From contig CANUEZ040000151.1 in the NCBI GenBank assembly GCA_948099385.1, positions 2,736,001-2,800,000 of the forward strand: DNA of 64,000 nucleotides, written 5' to 3'. Below are positions 61,620 to 64,000 of the stretch, piece after piece. Position numbers and translations under genes: made by a program. Numbering within the stretch: the first letter of the stretch is position 1; each line of letters begins with the position of its first letter. The notes beneath the pieces are model-generated. The model had not been told where the DNA came from. It saw only the letters and a list, made by a program, of their open reading frames with translations, and ran no database searches. This DNA comes from Fasciola hepatica (lineage: Eukaryota; Platyhelminthes; Trematoda; Plagiorchiida; Fasciolidae).

Positions 61620-62075
61620 AACATCAGTCATATCGTAGCGGGGAATGCTGGGGTAAGAGAACAACGTGAATATCAAGTGGAACGGACAAACCAGCCGAGG
61701 GCCACATACAAAAGAACAGACGGAGAATACGTTGGAGGCATCCCGAAGCAGACTAAAACAGGCAAAAGGACTACCAGAGGGGAAGCAGCGGGATCTCCGG
61801 CAACCAGCAAGATAGACCAGGTGAGGAGCTGCCAATCAAGCCACCAACCGGGACAATCTGACCAGCCGAATAGAAACGATGCCCATGAGAAGCAAACTAT
61901 CGGCCACGGGCAACTGGACAGAACGCAGCCGAAGCACGCAAGCAGCGACAATAGCAATCTTGGTGCCACGCAGTCTGGAAAAGGACCTATATAAATGATT
62001 GTATGTGTTTCATGACTTGACTTGTTTGGTCGGTGAAATACAAGTATCCTACCGTGTGTTGTCGTCCTTGTTACA
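61620..62075 (+). repeat. LTR-like segment (possible solo LTR)
   Basis: A TATA-type box (CCTATATAAATG, near 61985-61997) is followed by about 75 bases that look like an LTR R-U5: GTCGGTGAAATACAAGTATC, then GTTGTCGTCCTTGTTACA with the expected terminal ACA. I could not find a matching TGTAAC start, and no primer-binding site follows. The open frame 61677-61994 lies inside this segment and has no recognised protein similarity. Confidence 0.35.
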
Positions 62076-62803
62076 ATATGTATCAGTGATGGTTTGACTT
62101 AACGGGTTTTGAGGCATTTTAAACGGATCATAATTTTTAAATGCCCTTGTTCTGGATTGTCAGAGTGTCACCAAAACTTCCTTGAAATCAAGATTCAATA
62201 GTCAATATGAAACTGTCACCCCGGGTGGCCCAACCGGATTACCTTTTCGAACTGACTGGACGCACGAGTGAATGGTTCTGCATTGTTTCGTTTGCATTTC
62301 AATGGCCTTGTTGTTTATAGTCACAATAGTACTGACACCTCTTTCCCACGAGGTACAGCCCCTATTTAAACGGCTAGTGCGATTAGAGTAATTAGACGGA
62401 AATCTCGTATCAAGACAGTGTTAAAGCCTACAACTAGCAAATCAGAACAACAACAGCTCTGAGTAGTGGTTTAACGAAAAATTAGAGAGAAAAAACATGT
62501 CGATCAACACATCATCCGAATCAGCATCAAAATACATTGATCCCAACCATCCAGCCCGTCCCATATTATCATCATGGTTTTCATTATAGTGAAGTAAATG
62601 ATAACATGAGCATACCCATCACTAGCATCACTACTCAAAATATTTTGGTACTTGTTCACGCCTAATCCAGAATTGTAAACACGTGATATCATGATATCAG
62701 ATTCAAATAGAATACGATGACCTTACACGTGACGGACTGATAACACTTGCAGAGCGAAAGTGTGAATAGCTTATAACAATACCATGCTTGTCATCCAACT
62801 CAC

Positions 62804-63443
62804 CTAGCTGGTTTGGTCTGACCCATTTTGCGCACTTTGATCGTGCAATACGTGACTCGCGGGAAATGCCCGGTCCGTTCCCACTCGACACCAGCCGAGA
62901 GGTCCTGAAGTAGTCTCAGACCGAACACAGTACTGTTAAATCCGGTGAATCTTTTCATCAAATAGATTTGTCCGACCGAATTTGCCACGAACAAGGTCCG
63001 TACAAACAGGAAAAGCATAGTCAATCGGGCATTCGGTGTCACACCACACAGACATCGACTCAGCAAAGATTTGATTCGTCTGAAACGTGACTGAGATTCA
63101 GCCTGTTCCTCCAGGGTAGCAACCAGACAAGACACCGCTTTCAGCCGTAATTCCCGGTCCGGTATGGCCGCTTCCCGGGCCGATTTGAGCAGGAGTGGGA
63201 GACGACGCGAACCAACACGCCAAAGTAAATGCGGGACCCAAGCCATCATGGCCTGGCCGGCTAGAACAATCACAACCCATTGATAGTATCCGATAAACTT
63301 CACTTTTTCATAATCTACTTGGTCCGTGGGAATTTCCTCGTTCGGGAGAAGAAAATAGGTATTGGAAACCCAGCACAGGTTTTCTGCATACTCTTCCCAA
63401 GATTTGGTGAATTCTTGTGGAACCCAGCACTGAATGGGTTTCC
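62804..63443 (-). CDS. inx: Innexin, internal coding exon (extracellular loop 1 to loop 2)
   Basis: Innexins form invertebrate gap junctions and hemichannels in the plasma membrane. Numbering from the first whole residue after the acceptor, the exon starts GKPIQCWVP (loop-1 Cys6 and Cys24). It then has the innexin signature YYQWV at 53-57 leading into TM2 (to about 75, with the typical Pro71), and a basic cytoplasmic loop of about 65 residues. TM3 is at about 141-163 (LFLFVRTLF..ANSVGQIYL), followed by loop 2 up to FPRVTYC (Cys200) and KVRKMGQ. The exon is bounded by a pyrimidine-rich acceptor ending in ACAG before 63443 and a consensus donor AG/GTGAGT after 62804. It enters in phase 1 and leaves in phase 2. 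The frame has no stop. The ATG at 63513 is upstream of the acceptor in intron sequence, so it is not the real start. The first exon (start codon, TM1) must lie beyond 64 kb. Family is certain, paralogue is not. Confidence 0.95.
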
Positions 63444-64000
63444 CTGTATGGAGAGAGCAGAAATTAGGGGAGATAGAGTGGGGAAGTGCTTGCGAAATTT
63501 TTCCAGTTTTCATGTTCGATCAATTGACAGCAAGATTTCATGTGTTCAGTTATAAAAAAACTAACTTCATTGTGTAATTTTTGTTTATTCTATTCTATCG
63601 TCTTCTGCTCGAGTCCTTTCTAAGCTTTACCCGTCTGCTTTCATATTGAAAGTGATTATTATTTTACAAGTTTTGTTGGGCCTACGTGACAAAATAATTG
63701 ATAAGCAGCCGTTGACACTGATGCCCAACCTACACTCCTCCGGTATGGTCTGAGTGATTGCATTCCCAAGGCGCCATGGCTTAATAAGTTGACGTTCAAA
63801 GTCTTCCAGTTAAAACAAGGCAGTAACGTCCATCGAGGGTTGTCAGACGAGTGTAAAGCCTACAGCGATTTAAATTTCAAAATCCAAATAATTTTATGAT
63901 CGAATCAGATTAGATAGGTTCATGAAACCCATGAATGATCATCTGCTATTGAAAATCGAAAGTTCCGTCAACCTACTTTTTGTTTGATTAAAATAAACAA
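63444..64000 (-). other. Upstream innexin intron (partial)
   Basis: Begins with the polypyrimidine acceptor of the exon at 63443. I looked for the first exon (innexin TM1 text) on the minus strand and did not find it before the window edge. Confidence 0.7.

Larger units (their letters stand above)
29670..62803 (-). other. 33-kb innexin intron
   Basis: The intron runs from donor GTGAGT (minus strand, starting at 62803) to acceptor CAG ending at 29670, phase 2, and separates the two extracellular loop-2 cysteines of the innexin. It is about 33.1 kb long. It contains the TATG array, two plus-strand LINE remnants (antisense to the host gene), several tRNA-like SINEs and hammerhead motifs. No other exon-like, innexin-like ORF was found between the two exons, and none is needed because the protein text is continuous across the junction. 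Confidence 0.85.

Noticed and set aside
61677..61994. 105-residue Gln/Ser-rich ORF
   Set aside because: No domain; it lies within an LTR-like segment and ends at the TATA-type box.
63444..63513. ATG at 63513 as the innexin start
   Set aside because: The text between it and GKPIQCW is a polypyrimidine acceptor region, and the family has TM1 before this point.

Overview
The window reads as nuclear DNA of a parasitic flatworm, most likely a digenean fluke. Three things point that way. An innexin (invertebrate gap-junction protein) is recognisable in two spliced exons. Non-LTR retrotransposon remnants read like those I know from fluke genomes. Many tRNA-headed short repeats carry hammerhead ribozyme motifs, the arrangement known from schistosome Sm-alpha elements. 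Gene density is very low, almost all six-frame ORFs are spurious, and no prokaryotic features are present. Species cannot be fixed from the sequence.

Layout. 1-17.4 kb is intergenic-looking DNA with scattered tRNA-like SINEs, several of them with hammerheads, including two foldback structures (4.4-4.7 kb and 16.08-16.20 kb). 17.49-18.77 kb is a decayed, RTE-like LINE on the minus strand. 18.8-23.4 kb holds a few SINEs. 23.4-29.2 kb is unusually dense in microsatellites and lies just downstream of the innexin gene. 29.26-63.44 kb is the innexin locus on the minus strand: a last coding exon (29261-29669), an intron of about 33.1 kb, and an upstream coding exon (62804-63443). The first exon(s), with the start codon and first membrane segment, lie beyond 64 kb. 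The giant intron holds a 0.9-kb TATG array, several SINEs, and two decayed LINEs (49.4-53.2 kb and 54.5-57.0 kb), both antisense to the innexin.

The most interesting layer is the hammerhead set. At least three element families (A, B, C) have the same type I layout: a 6-bp stem I, the CTGATGA box, a short stem II with an A-rich loop, GAAA, and a tiny self-complementary stem III. Each family has its own stem III palindrome (ACCGGT; CTCGAG; CAGCTG). Copy A3 (59925-59967) keeps every core base. Other copies are broken at different core positions, and C2 shows a compensatory change in stem III. Families D and E are tRNA-headed repeats in which I see no ribozyme.

Nothing here forms an operon or pathway. 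The only host gene with solid support is the innexin. Boundaries of repeats are approximate because they rest on comparison by eye between copies inside the window.
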